This document shows, piece after piece, positions 25,083 to 33,373 of a stretch of 64,000 nt of DNA (positions are counted from its first letter, which is position 1; each line of letters starts with the position of its first letter). The stretch is from assembly GCF_014205335.1 (NCBI RefSeq), contig NZ_JACHNH010000001.1, positions 5,016,501 to 5,080,500 on the forward strand. Direction: 5' to 3'. Made by a program: the position numbers and the translations under genes. The notes under the pieces were generated by a model. The model saw nothing but the letters and a program-made list of their open reading frames with translations, did no database searches and was not told the origin of the DNA. The DNA comes from Amorphoplanes digitatis. Its GTDB lineage: Bacteria > Actinomycetota > Actinomycetes > Mycobacteriales > Micromonosporaceae.

Positions 25083-26199
25083 CGGCCGGCACCACCAGCC
25101 GCACGGTCGTGCCCGCGCCCGGCCGGGACAGCACCTCGAGCCGGCCACCGGCGGCGCGGGCGCGCTCGCGCATCGACGCCAGGCCGAACTGGCGCGTCGG
25201 CGTCAGCGGGTCGAATCCCCGCCCGTCGTCGGTCACCTCCAGCACGACCGAACCGTCATCCGTACGCACGGCGACAGTGACCCGGCCCGGCTCGGCGTGG
25301 CGCAGCGCGTTGTGCATCGCCTCCTGGGCGATCCGGTACGCCGCCTCCTCGCGTACGGCCGGAAGGCGCGGCACCGGGGCTCCGGCGAACCGCACCGCGG
25401 GCCGGTGCACCCGGTCGAGCAGGTCCGTCTGCTTGCGCAGCGCCGTGTCCAGGCCGTCGCCGGACAGGTCGACCGGGCGCAGCCCGACCACGATCGCCCG
25501 CAGCTCCTCGGTCGCCTCGGCGGCGAGGCGGCGCACCGTGTCCAGCTCGGCCGCCGCCCGCGCGGCATCCCGGGACACCAGCATCGCCGCGGCGTCGGCC
25601 GTCAGCCGGAGACTGAACAGCTTCTGGGTCACCGCGTCGTGCAGCTCGCGGGCGATGCGGTTGCGCTCGGCCACGATGGACAGTTCGCGGCTGCGCTCGT
25701 ACAGGCGGGCGTTCACCAGCGCGATCGCGGCGTGCGCCGCGAGCAGCCGCAGCAGCTCCTCGTCGGCCGCGCTGAAGCCGCCCGCCTCGCGCCGGTTGGC
25801 CAGGAACAGGGTGCCGAGGATCTCGTCGCCGTGCAGGATCGGCACGCCGATGAAGTCGGTGAGCTCCGGATGCGCGGCGGGCCACCAGCCGAAGCTCGGA
25901 TGGGAGCGCACGTCGGCGAGCCGGACCGGGTTCCGGTCGCGCAGCATCGCGGCGAGCAGGCCGTGCTGGCGGGGCATCGGGCCGATCGCCCGCGCCCGCT
26001 CGTCGCTGATGCCGTCGGTGATGAACTCGCCGAACGTGTCGTCGGGGCCGGGCAGGCCAAGGGCCGCGTACCGGGCGCCGAGCAGCCGCCGGGCGGACGC
26101 GACGATCGTCTTCAGTACATCGTGCACGGACAGGCGGGCGGTGACGGCAAGCACCGCCTCACTCACCTCGCGCAGCTCGGCGCGGCCGCAGCCGGTCAC
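25075..26199 (-). CDS. GAF-domain NarL-type sensor histidine kinase
   Basis: A 374-residue soluble kinase from the GTG at 26199. A GAF domain spans about residues 20-165 (RRLLGARYAALGLPGPDDTF, FIGVPILHGDEILGTLFLAN). HisKA_3 follows, with the phosphoacceptor His in RNRIARELHDAVTQKLFSL, and then HATPase_c with N-box EAMHNALRHA and DDGRGFD. No TM segment is seen, so a cytosolic signal (redox, gas or ligand bound by GAF) is likely, as in DevS/DosT relatives. The start is uncertain; upstream codons overlap the palindrome and the divergent SDR promoter. Confidence 0.88.
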   Translation of the reverse strand: MTGCGRAELREVSEAVLAVTARLSVHDVLKTIVASARRLLGARYAALGLPGPDDTFGEFITDGISDERARAIGPMPRQHGLLAAMLRDRNPVRLADVRSHPSFGWWPAAHPELTDFIGVPILHGDEILGTLFLANRREAGGFSAADEELLRLLAAHAAIALVNARLYERSRELSIVAERNRIARELHDAVTQKLFSLRLTADAAAMLVSRDAARAAAELDTVRRLAAEATEELRAIVVGLRPVDLSGDGLDTALRKQTDLLDRVHRPAVRFAGAPVPRLPAVREEAAYRIAQEAMHNALRHAEPGRVTVAVRTDDGSVVLEVTDDGRGFDPLTPTRQFGLASMRERARAAGGRLEVLSRPGAGTTVRLVVPADG

Positions 26200-26241
26200 C
26201 CCTGAACCGTACCCACCGGCCGCCGAACCCGGATCGGGCGC

Positions 26242-26255
26242 TGGACCTAGGTCCA
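26242..26255. promoter_or_regulatory. Perfect 14-bp palindrome, probable response-regulator box
   Basis: TGGACCTAGGTCCA sits in the divergent gap between the histidine kinase and the SDR gene. Its GGACC-N2-GGTCC form resembles DevR/DosR-type boxes. Confidence 0.6.
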
Positions 26256-26329
26256 ACGGCGGGTACGGCGGGCCGATGGCGACCGGTCCGCGGATACCTA
26301 GCGTCGACGGCGTGGAAAGGAGATCAGCG

Positions 26330-27025
26330 ATGCCTGTCGCGATCATCACCGGCGCGTCCCGAGGGCTCGGGCTCGCGCTCACCGCCGGGCTGGCCGACGC
26401 CGGCTGGCGGCTCGTCGTCGACGCCCGGGGCGCCGGCGACCTTGCCGCCGCGATGGCGAAGTTCGACGTGGACCGGGTCGTCGCCGTGCCCGGCGACGTC
26501 ACCGACGCCGCGCACCGGCACGCCCTGATCGCCGCGGCCGACCGGCTCGGCGGCACCGACCTGCTTGTCAACAACGCCGGCATCCTGGGGCCAAGCCCGC
26601 AACCGCCGCTGGCGGACTACCCGCTCGGCGCGCTGCGCGAGGTGTACGAGGTGAACGTGGTCGCGCCGCTCGCGCTGATCCAGCTCGCGCTGCCGGGGCT
26701 ACGGTCCCGCCGCGGCGCGATCGTCACCATCACCTCCGACGCGGCCGTCGAGGCCTACCCGGGCTGGGGCGGGTACGGCTCGGCGAAGGCGGCGATCGAG
26801 CAGGCCGGCCGGGTCATCGCCGCGGAGGAGCCGGCCGTGCGGGTGTGGTCGGTCGACCCCGGCGACCTGCGTACCCGGATGCACCAGGAGGCCTTCCCCG
26901 GGCAGGACATCAGCGACCGGCCGCTGCCCGCGACCGTGGTGCCGGCCTTCCGGCGGCTGCTCGGCGACGCGCCGCCGTCGGGGCGCATCCGCCTCGCCGA
27001 CCTGCTCGCCGGGGCCGGCCGGTGA
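26330..27025 (+). CDS. SDR family oxidoreductase
   Basis: A 231-residue classical short-chain dehydrogenase: TGASRGLG cofactor motif at residues 8-15, NNAG at about 83-86, catalytic Ser (ITSDAAVEAY) and YGSAKAA (Tyr-x3-Lys) near 145, and PGDLRT after it. The ribosome site AAAGGAG is ideal. The gene overlaps the next by GTGA, so the SDR and the QueA-family protein are coupled. Substrate unknown; the Ser in the SDAAVEAY context is typical of loosely specific SDRs. Confidence 0.9.
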   Translation: MPVAIITGASRGLGLALTAGLADAGWRLVVDARGAGDLAAAMAKFDVDRVVAVPGDVTDAAHRHALIAAADRLGGTDLLVNNAGILGPSPQPPLADYPLGALREVYEVNVVAPLALIQLALPGLRSRRGAIVTITSDAAVEAYPGWGGYGSAKAAIEQAGRVIAAEEPAVRVWSVDPGDLRTRMHQEAFPGQDISDRPLPATVVPAFRRLLGDAPPSGRIRLADLLAGAGR

Positions 27026-28038
27026 CGGCGCTGCTCGACTTCGCGCTGCCCGCCGCGCTGGAGGCGCACGAGCCGCCGGAGGCGCGGGGCCGGACCCGCG
27101 ACGGGGTACGCCTGCTGGTCGGCGAGCGGGCCGGCGGCACCGTGCGGCATCACCGGTTCACCGACCTGCCGGGGCTGCTGCGCGCCGGCGACGTGCTTGT
27201 CGTCAACACCTCGGCCACCCTGCCGGCCGCGGTACCGGTCTCCCGCGGCCCGCTGACCGTCCACTTCTCCACCGAGAGCGACGACGGATCGTGGCTGGTC
27301 GAGCTGCGCCGGCGCAGCGGCAAGGCCACCGCGCCCTATCCGGACGGTGCCGAGGGCGGGCGGTATCCGCTGCCGGGCGGCGGCGCGGTGACCCTGCGCG
27401 AGCGGTACTCGGCCGGGCGGCTGTGGCGCGCCGACGTCGACACCGCCGGCGCCGCGTCCGTGCCCGACCTGCTGCGCGCGCACGGCAGGCCGATCCGGTA
27501 CGGCTACGTGCGGCGCCCTTGGCCGCTCGAGTACTACCAGACCGTGTTCGGCGTCCACCCCGGCAGCGCCGAGATGCCGAGCGCCGGCCGGCCGTTCACC
27601 CACGCCATGGTGACCCGGCTCGTGCTGGCGGGCGTCGGCGTCGTACCCGTGCTGCTGCACACCGGGGTCGCCTCGCCGGAGGCGCACGAGCGGCCGTACC
27701 CGGAACGCTTCTCGGTGCCGCCGGGCACCGCGCGGGCCGTCGCGCGGGCCCAGGCCGACGGTGGCCGCGTCATCGCGGTCGGCACGACCGCGGTGCGCGC
27801 GCTGGAGAGCGCCGGGGCCGGCCCGGCGCACGGCTGGACCGATCTCGTGATCACCCCGGAGCGCGGGCTGCGGGTGGTCGACGGCCTGCTGACCGGCTTC
27901 CACGAGCCACGTGCCTCGCACCTGGACCTGCTCGCGGCGGTCGCCGGCACGCCGCTGCTGGAGCGCTGCTACGCGGCGGCGCTCGACGCGGGGTACCTGT
28001 GGCACGAGTTCGGCGACGTGAACCTGCTGCTGCCGTGA
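27022..28038 (+). CDS. QueA-family protein (SAM:tRNA ribosyltransferase-isomerase-like)
   Basis: A 338-residue protein from a GTG overlapping the SDR stop. Family motifs are seen: LRAGDVLVVNTSATLPA near residue 55, EYYQTVFGVHPGSAEMPSAG in the middle, FTHAMVTRL, ERFSVPPGTARAV, GGRVIAVGTTAVRALES, and LLTGFHEPRASHLDLLAAVAG. QueA transfers the SAM ribosyl group to preQ1-tRNA. Length matches QueA (about 340). No other queuosine genes are nearby, and the SDR coupling is atypical, so it may be a specialised paralogue acting elsewhere. Confidence 0.85.
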   Translation: MTALLDFALPAALEAHEPPEARGRTRDGVRLLVGERAGGTVRHHRFTDLPGLLRAGDVLVVNTSATLPAAVPVSRGPLTVHFSTESDDGSWLVELRRRSGKATAPYPDGAEGGRYPLPGGGAVTLRERYSAGRLWRADVDTAGAASVPDLLRAHGRPIRYGYVRRPWPLEYYQTVFGVHPGSAEMPSAGRPFTHAMVTRLVLAGVGVVPVLLHTGVASPEAHERPYPERFSVPPGTARAVARAQADGGRVIAVGTTAVRALESAGAGPAHGWTDLVITPERGLRVVDGLLTGFHEPRASHLDLLAAVAGTPLLERCYAAALDAGYLWHEFGDVNLLLP

Positions 28039-28289
28039 CGGCCACGCCGAATTGCTCCGGCGGATCGACACGCTTAACCACACGGCTGGAATTCCGGAGG
28101 CATGTGGGCGATTCGCTCATCTCCAGCGCCCCGCCGGCGCGGCCGCCACCTAATGCAATGCCTTCGTGACTGATTTCCCCGTCGCATTCCACCGCGCCTG
28201 ACGGGTCGTTCAACTGAGCCGCTATGGTAGTACGAATGCAGGCATTCACCTGATGCCTCACTGCGCAGCGTTTCGGGAGCGACCACACC
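28039..28289. other. lsr2 upstream region
   Basis: A 251-bp gap with no gene. It is AT-richer near 28195-28260 and holds a 6-bp inverted repeat AGGCAT/ATGCCT (28240-28258), possibly an operator. A TATGGT element at 28223-28228 could be a -10 box. Confidence 0.4.
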
Positions 28290-28637
28290 ATGGCAAAGAC
28301 GATCGTCACCCTGCTGACCGATGACATCGACGGCAGCGAAGCGGACCGCACCATCGAATTCGGTCTCGATGGCGTGAGTTACACCATCGACCTTTCCGAG
28401 AAGAACACCGGGAAGCTGCGTAAGGCGCTGGACCCGTACCTCGCGGTCGCTTCCCGGGTCGGCCGCAGCGGCGCCGGCGGTCGCATCCCGTCCCGCGGCA
28501 CGGCTGCCGCACCCGCCCGGACGAACCGCGAGCAGAACCAGGCGATCCGGGAATGGGCCGCCAAGAACGGCTACGACGTGTCCGAGCGTGGTCGCATCCC
28601 GAGCTCGATCGTCGAAGCGTTCCACAGCAAGCGCTGA
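28290..28637 (+). CDS. lsr2: Lsr2 nucleoid-associated protein
   Basis: A 115-residue Lsr2. The N-terminal dimerisation domain begins MAKTIVTLLTDDIDGSEADR and contains TIEFGLDGVSYTIDLSEKN. A flexible basic linker (RGTAAAPARTNREQNQAI) leads to the C-terminal DNA-binding domain with AAKNGYDVSERGRIPSSIVE, whose RGR enters the minor groove of AT-rich DNA. Lsr2 is the actinobacterial xenogeneic silencer. GGGAGCGACC lies upstream of the ATG. Most actinomycetes have more than one lsr2, so this may not be the principal copy. Confidence 0.95.
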   Translation: MAKTIVTLLTDDIDGSEADRTIEFGLDGVSYTIDLSEKNTGKLRKALDPYLAVASRVGRSGAGGRIPSRGTAAAPARTNREQNQAIREWAAKNGYDVSERGRIPSSIVEAFHSKR

Positions 28638-28951
28638 CCGGTTAACGGCCACAGGTGCCGTTGCGAATTTCGCGGGGGCCGCAATCGCAACGGCATTCCC
28701 TGGGCCACCTGCGTCTTTACCGGCGCCGGCCGCACTGCGGATCAAGGTGGCGCGGGACCCGGCCGGGACTCCCCGCCGGCCGTCCCATCGACGGAATTGG
28801 CCGGGCGGCCGGATCAGCCGAATTCGACCTGATCGCCGGTCCGCGCCCGGACGGCACCCTGAACCGGTTCACGATCGCCGGGAGTAATCACCCGCACCCG
28901 GTCCGAATCGGATCGGCCGATACGCATTTCCCGGACCGGCCGCCCCGGCGG
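28638..28951. other. 314-bp intergenic region after lsr2
   Basis: The only clear structure is the hairpin at 28656-28695. The remainder (28700-28950) has open frames with gene-like composition but no ribosome site or recognisable family; it could be a decayed gene. Confidence 0.4.
28656..28695. terminator. Hairpin downstream of lsr2
   Basis: Perfect 11-bp stem, TGCCGTTGCGA with TCGCAACGGCA, 18-nt loop, starting 18 bp after the stop. No T-run follows. Confidence 0.55.
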
Positions 28952-29815
28952 CTATGCGGACGCGCGGTCGCGCCGCGGCACGACCATGACCGGCCGGTGC
29001 GCCAGGTGCAGCGCGCCCATCGTGACGCTGCCGAGCAGCATCTCCCGGACCATCGAATGGCCCTGCGAACCGACGACCAGCAGCGCGGCACCCCGCGCCC
29101 GGGCCGCGCCCGCCAGCGCCTCGGCGACGGAGTGCGCCGAGCGCCCGTGCCGGTGGGCGGCCCGCACCGTGACGACCCCGGCGCCGTCATCGTGCTCGCC
29201 GGCCTGCTCCACCCGCACGCGCAGCACCTCCCGGCCCGGGAAGAGCCGCACTGCCGTCTCGTACGCGGCCTCGGCGCCCGCGGATCCGTCCCAGCCGACC
29301 AGCACCGGCCCGGCGGCGAGCGCCTCCTGCTCGGCGAGCAGCATCGGGTGCGGCGCGACGAGCACGGGCCGCGGCGTGTAGTGCGCGGCCACGTCGGAGA
29401 CGCTGCCCAGCGCGGCGGCGGTGCCGCCCAGCCCGCGGGAGCCGAGCAGCACCAGGTCCGGATCGAACTTCTCGGCGAGCTGGGCGAACTCCAGCCCCTC
29501 GCCGCCGTAGATGCGCCGGACGAGCGGCTCGGCGTCCCACCCGGCGGCCTTGGCGAGCGTGACCCCGACGCCGGCGATCCGGGCGGCCTCCCGCTCGCCC
29601 TCACGCTCGATGGCGTCGACGAAGTCGTCGACGTGCCCGGTGCCGGCCCACAGCCGCCGGCGCAGGGTCTCGCTGGCGAACGGCGGGCTCCACATGTGGG
29701 TCATCCAGGCGCGGGCCCGCGGGAACAGCGCCGTGCCGACGTCGATGACGGCGCTCGCCGCCGGAGATCCGTCATAGCCGACGATCGCGCACACGGTGTG
29801 CGGTCGAGCGTTCAC
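28952..29815 (-). CDS. Universal stress protein, tandem UspA domains
   Basis: A 287-residue protein with two UspA domains. The first starts VCAIVGYDGSPAASAVIDVG and ends with LVLLGSRGLGGTAAALGSVS; the second starts GPVLVGWDGSAGAEAAYETA and ends with LLVVGSQGHSMVREMLLGSV, an ATP-binding G-2x-G-9x-G(S) pattern in both halves. Tandem USPs of this type bind ATP and belong to hypoxia/dormancy responses in mycobacteria. The GTG start has a very strong GAGGAGG ribosome site. Confidence 0.93.
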   Translation of the reverse strand: MNARPHTVCAIVGYDGSPAASAVIDVGTALFPRARAWMTHMWSPPFASETLRRRLWAGTGHVDDFVDAIEREGEREAARIAGVGVTLAKAAGWDAEPLVRRIYGGEGLEFAQLAEKFDPDLVLLGSRGLGGTAAALGSVSDVAAHYTPRPVLVAPHPMLLAEQEALAAGPVLVGWDGSAGAEAAYETAVRLFPGREVLRVRVEQAGEHDDGAGVVTVRAAHRHGRSAHSVAEALAGAARARGAALLVVGSQGHSMVREMLLGSVTMGALHLAHRPVMVVPRRDRASA

Positions 29816-30671
29816 GAGGCCTCCTCGAGTGGGGCAAGCCGGCCGGTGCGGGACCGTGCCTCCGCTTTCGGCGCAGTCGCGCCGATAGCGGACAGAGCCC
29901 TTCTCCAGTCTCCTTCTCGAGAGCTGAAATGACGGCGCCTCCCTCGTCGGTCCGCGCCATCAAAACGTGTGATGTTATTACAAAAGGGTGCTAATGCTAT
30001 CGCACGATTCCCGGTCCGCGCCAGCGAGTATTCCCAGGCGGGGGGCCTCCCGGTCGGACTGATCAGGCCCACGCCGCCGCAACCCGAACCGGCCATTGAG
30101 GACACCGGGATCACCGGCGCGACAGTTCCGGCCGCATCGTCCAAGAGCGACCATCGGCCCACGGGCCAATACCGCCCCGACCTCCGCGACCCACGCCCGA
30201 ATCCGCTCAGCCCGCCACGACAAGCCACCTAGTGGTCAACGGGAAACCATCGACCTGTGCGCCAAGACCGCCCCGATCCGCACCACGCCATTCACCGTGA
30301 CAAGCCCGCCCGGTTCCCGGCATTCCCGGGCAGCCGCCGGCCCACGCGCCGAATCTCCGCCACCAGCACGCCGACTGTGACGAACAACGGGTCAAGCCCG
30401 AGTCCACTCAGGCCGCCGCCGAAACGACTCCGGGCGACCACCGGCCCGCGCGCCGAATCTCTGCCACCAGCACGCCGACGATGACGAACGACGGACCAGG
30501 CCGGTCCGCTCAGCCCCGCCATCGGCGTGAAGGTCCGCCGCACCGTCCACCGTGACAAGCCACCCGGTCACCGCCCGGATCCGCATTCGCGGGCGACCGC
30601 CGGCCCACGCGCCGAATCTCCGCCACCAGCGCGCCGACGATGGCGAACAACGGGATAGAGGCCGAGTCCGT
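29816..30671. other. 856-bp gene-free region
   Basis: 29930-30010 is AT-rich and probably holds the USP promoter. From about 30080 to the end of the PEP-utilising enzyme gene the sequence is made of degenerate copies of that gene's 3' end (see the repeat entry). No intact gene is seen. Confidence 0.6.
30080..30668 (-). repeat. Decayed tandem copies of the 3' end of the adjacent PEP-utilising enzyme gene
   Basis: At least three, probably four, units resemble 30672-30870 of the functional gene. An anchor reading CGCCGAATCTCCGCCACCAG recurs near 30347, 30451 (one change) and 30609, matching the gene's own segment around 30806-30833. A second anchor, CACCGTGACAAG, recurs near 30294 and 30549 and matches CACCGTGACGAG in the gene. 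Units are truncated to different extents and carry frameshifts. Confidence 0.65.
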
Positions 30672-33080
30672 TCAGCCCGCCACCGGCGTGACGGTTCCGG
30701 CCGCACCGTCCACCGTGACGAGTTGCCCGGTGGTGATCTTCCAGGTGGCGCCGGGCACGCAGATCACCGCCGGGATGCCGTACTCCCGGGCGACCGTCGG
30801 CCCGTGCGCCATGACCGCCCCGGTCTCCGTCACCAGCGCGCCGGCGGTGAGGAACAGCGGGGTCCAGCCGGGGTCCGTGGTCGCCGCGACCAGGATGTCG
30901 CCCGGTTCGACGCGGGCGGTGGCCGGGTCGTGCACCACCCGGGCGGGCCCGGTCACCCGGCCCGCCGACGCACCGACGCCGCGCAGCGCGTCGCCCGAAT
31001 CGGACGGTGCCGGCAGCACGGCCTCGACGTCCGTGCCGTCCGACAGCAGCGCCACCGGCACCGCCCGGCGACGCAGCTCCCGCAGGTGCACCGCCCGCCG
31101 GTCGGCGACGATCTCCCGCAGGTCGGTGCCGGCGTGCACGGCGTCGTGCGCCTCGTCGAGCGTCACGAACATGATGTCGTCCGGCCCTTCCAGCCGCCCG
31201 GCGGCGGCCAGTTCGGCGCCGACGAGCAGGAGCTGCCGCCGCATCTCCCGCAGCGCGTAGAGGCCCGCGAACTTGCCCGCCTCCCGCAGGCCCGCCAGCG
31301 CCCGCGCCCGCCGCAGCAGGAACCCGGCGATCCGCCCCCGCACCGGCCGCCGCCGCCGTGCCCGCGCGACCAGCTCGTCGAGGGCCGCCTCGGCGGCCAC
31401 GGCCGCCCGCTCGAAGCGCCGGTCGGGTGCCTGCTCGGGATCCGTGACCCGGAGACAGTTCGCGATCATGGCGAAGACCGGCGCCGGATCCTCCTCCCAC
31501 CGCGGCACCCCGAGGTCGACCTCGGCGACGCCGCGATGGCCGTACCTCTCAAGGAACGCGGCCAGGCCGATCTCCGGAAGCGTCCCGGCCCGGTACCGGT
31601 CGGCGAGCTCCCCCGGCGGCGTGCCGAGCAGCAGCTCGCGGTGCTCACCGGCGCGCCCGGCGAGCAGCCACAGCGCGAGATCCATTTCGATGGTGACGTT
31701 GTGCGGCATCCCGCCCATGACAATGTGGATCTCATCCGCCCCGGCGATGCCCCGCAGCAGCCGCTCCGGCAGCGCGGCGGCGATCATGCCGGCCACGATC
31801 GGCCAGGTGATGTCGTCGGCGCCGTCCGCCGCGCCCCGCGCCCCGACGAACGCCAGCCGGTCGGCGGCGCCACGCAGGTCGCCGGGCGCGGCCGACCCGA
31901 GCCGCAACCGCTCGATCGCCCGGAACACCCGCTCCCGCGCCGCGTCCGGCCGGGCCAGGCTGCGGACAATCCCGCTCACCGCACGCACGACGGTACGCGG
32001 GGAGGGTGCCGCCGCGCCCTGACCGCGCGGCCCGCCACCCCCGCCGGGCGCGAACCGCGGATCGGCCAGGACATGCTCCATGGCCGCCTGCGCCCGCGGC
32101 CCGAAATCGACCGCCATGAGCCTGACCAGCCGCTTCCGCCCGGCAGGGTGGCGCGCCAGGTCGGTAAGATCACCGTAGAGGCGCCCGCCGATATCGACGA
32201 TCTCCGCCCGTACGCCGAGAGCCGCGAGCATCCCCGCCACCTGGACCTTGAGAGTCGACATGCCCATCGGGGTGACCGGCTGGAGCATGCCCTGCACGTG
32301 CCCGAACTCGAAGTAGACCCTGGGCTGCGGCCTGGTGCTGACGGGCGGCAGCGGGAACAGGGTGGTGATCGGTCGCGACTGCAACAGCCAGAGCGTCCCG
32401 TCCCGGTCGACCGCCCACTCCACGTCCTGCGGACCGCCCGCGCGATCCTGCACCCGCTCCCCCAGCGCCCTCAACTCGCCCAGCCGCCCCGGCGGCACAC
32501 ACCCACCGCCGGCCGGCTCCCCCGCGCCGAGAACATAGTGATCCACCCCGGCGGCACCCTCGACCACGGCCGTGCCGACACCAGGCGCGGCGTCGACCAT
32601 CATCTCGGCGCGGCTGCCGGTGAGCGGGTTCGCGGTGAACAGCACCCCCGCCGTCCCGGCATCGACCATCCGCTGCACAACGACCGCCATCAGGACCGCG
32701 TCATGATCGATGCCGTGTGCGTCGCGGTAAGCGACCGCCCGGGCGCTGTGCAGCGACTCCCAGCACTTCCCGACGGCGGCGAGCAGCTCATCGGCGCCGG
32801 TGACGCCGAGGACGGTGTCGTGCTGCCCGGCAAAGCTCGCGTCAGGCAGATCCTCAGCGGTCGCACTGGACCGCACCGCCACCGCCCCGCCACCGAGCCG
32901 CGCATACGCGTCAAGAATCTCGGCCTCGGGCAATACGCCGAGCCGATACGCCTCGGTGGTGACGCAGAAGCCCGGCGGCACCCGCTCACCCTGCCGAATC
33001 AACTCGGCCAGACCGGCCGCCTTACCACCGACCAGGGCCGGCATACCGGCGGTTATCTCGGACAGCTCGATCACATGCAT
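30672..33080 (-). CDS. PEP-synthase/rifampin-phosphotransferase-like enzyme
   Basis: An 802-residue protein. The N-terminal ATP-grasp domain (about 1-290) has GGKAAGLAELIRQGERVPPG, AVRSSATAEDLPDASFAGQ and DVEWAVDRDGTLWLLQSRPI. A middle domain (about 310-680) begins YFEFGHVQGMLQPVTPMGM. The C-terminal swivelling phosphohistidine domain has TETGAVMAHGPTVAREYGIP, with the catalytic His at about residue 759, 43 residues from the end. This ATP-grasp / unique middle / His order is that of rifampin phosphotransferase rather than of PEP synthase, which ends with a PEP/pyruvate barrel. No rifampin-associated element is visible upstream. The substrate could be another small molecule. Confidence 0.8.
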   Translation of the reverse strand: MHVIELSEITAGMPALVGGKAAGLAELIRQGERVPPGFCVTTEAYRLGVLPEAEILDAYARLGGGAVAVRSSATAEDLPDASFAGQHDTVLGVTGADELLAAVGKCWESLHSARAVAYRDAHGIDHDAVLMAVVVQRMVDAGTAGVLFTANPLTGSRAEMMVDAAPGVGTAVVEGAAGVDHYVLGAGEPAGGGCVPPGRLGELRALGERVQDRAGGPQDVEWAVDRDGTLWLLQSRPITTLFPLPPVSTRPQPRVYFEFGHVQGMLQPVTPMGMSTLKVQVAGMLAALGVRAEIVDIGGRLYGDLTDLARHPAGRKRLVRLMAVDFGPRAQAAMEHVLADPRFAPGGGGGPRGQGAAAPSPRTVVRAVSGIVRSLARPDAARERVFRAIERLRLGSAAPGDLRGAADRLAFVGARGAADGADDITWPIVAGMIAAALPERLLRGIAGADEIHIVMGGMPHNVTIEMDLALWLLAGRAGEHRELLLGTPPGELADRYRAGTLPEIGLAAFLERYGHRGVAEVDLGVPRWEEDPAPVFAMIANCLRVTDPEQAPDRRFERAAVAAEAALDELVARARRRRPVRGRIAGFLLRRARALAGLREAGKFAGLYALREMRRQLLLVGAELAAAGRLEGPDDIMFVTLDEAHDAVHAGTDLREIVADRRAVHLRELRRRAVPVALLSDGTDVEAVLPAPSDSGDALRGVGASAGRVTGPARVVHDPATARVEPGDILVAATTDPGWTPLFLTAGALVTETGAVMAHGPTVAREYGIPAVICVPGATWKITTGQLVTVDGAAGTVTPVAG

Positions 33081-33291
33081 CGCAACCCCAGTCTTTACAA
33101 TACGACTGCAACGCATCCCACCGTAGCCGACCCGACACCAGATCTCCCACCCGAGCCCCACCGACCAGATCTCCACCTCGCCGGCGACGCTCCCGCACAG
33201 GCCAAACCACCGTCCCTTCGCAGCCGACCAGCGGGCCAGACCACCGCCCCTACCCGCACCCCACCGCCAGGTCAGGCCACCAACCCAGCCG

Positions 33292-33373
33292 CGACCCACC
33301 GGCCGGCCTAGCTACCAACCCTCACTCGACCCACCGGCCGGCCTAGCTACCAACCCTCACTCGACCCACCGGC
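33292..33373. repeat. 35-bp tandem repeat, two perfect copies plus a partial third
   Basis: Period 35 bp, copies at 33292 and 33327, with a truncated third from 33362; each begins CGACCCACCGGCCGG. The repeat forms the 3' end of the methyltransferase frame. Confidence 0.85.

Noticed and set aside
28588..28887. Small gene overlapping the end of lsr2
   Set aside because: No ribosome site, Arg/Pro-rich translation, and it covers the probable terminator hairpin.
33081..33291. Rifampin-associated element upstream of the Rph-like gene
   Set aside because: I looked for the known inverted repeat and did not see it in either orientation.
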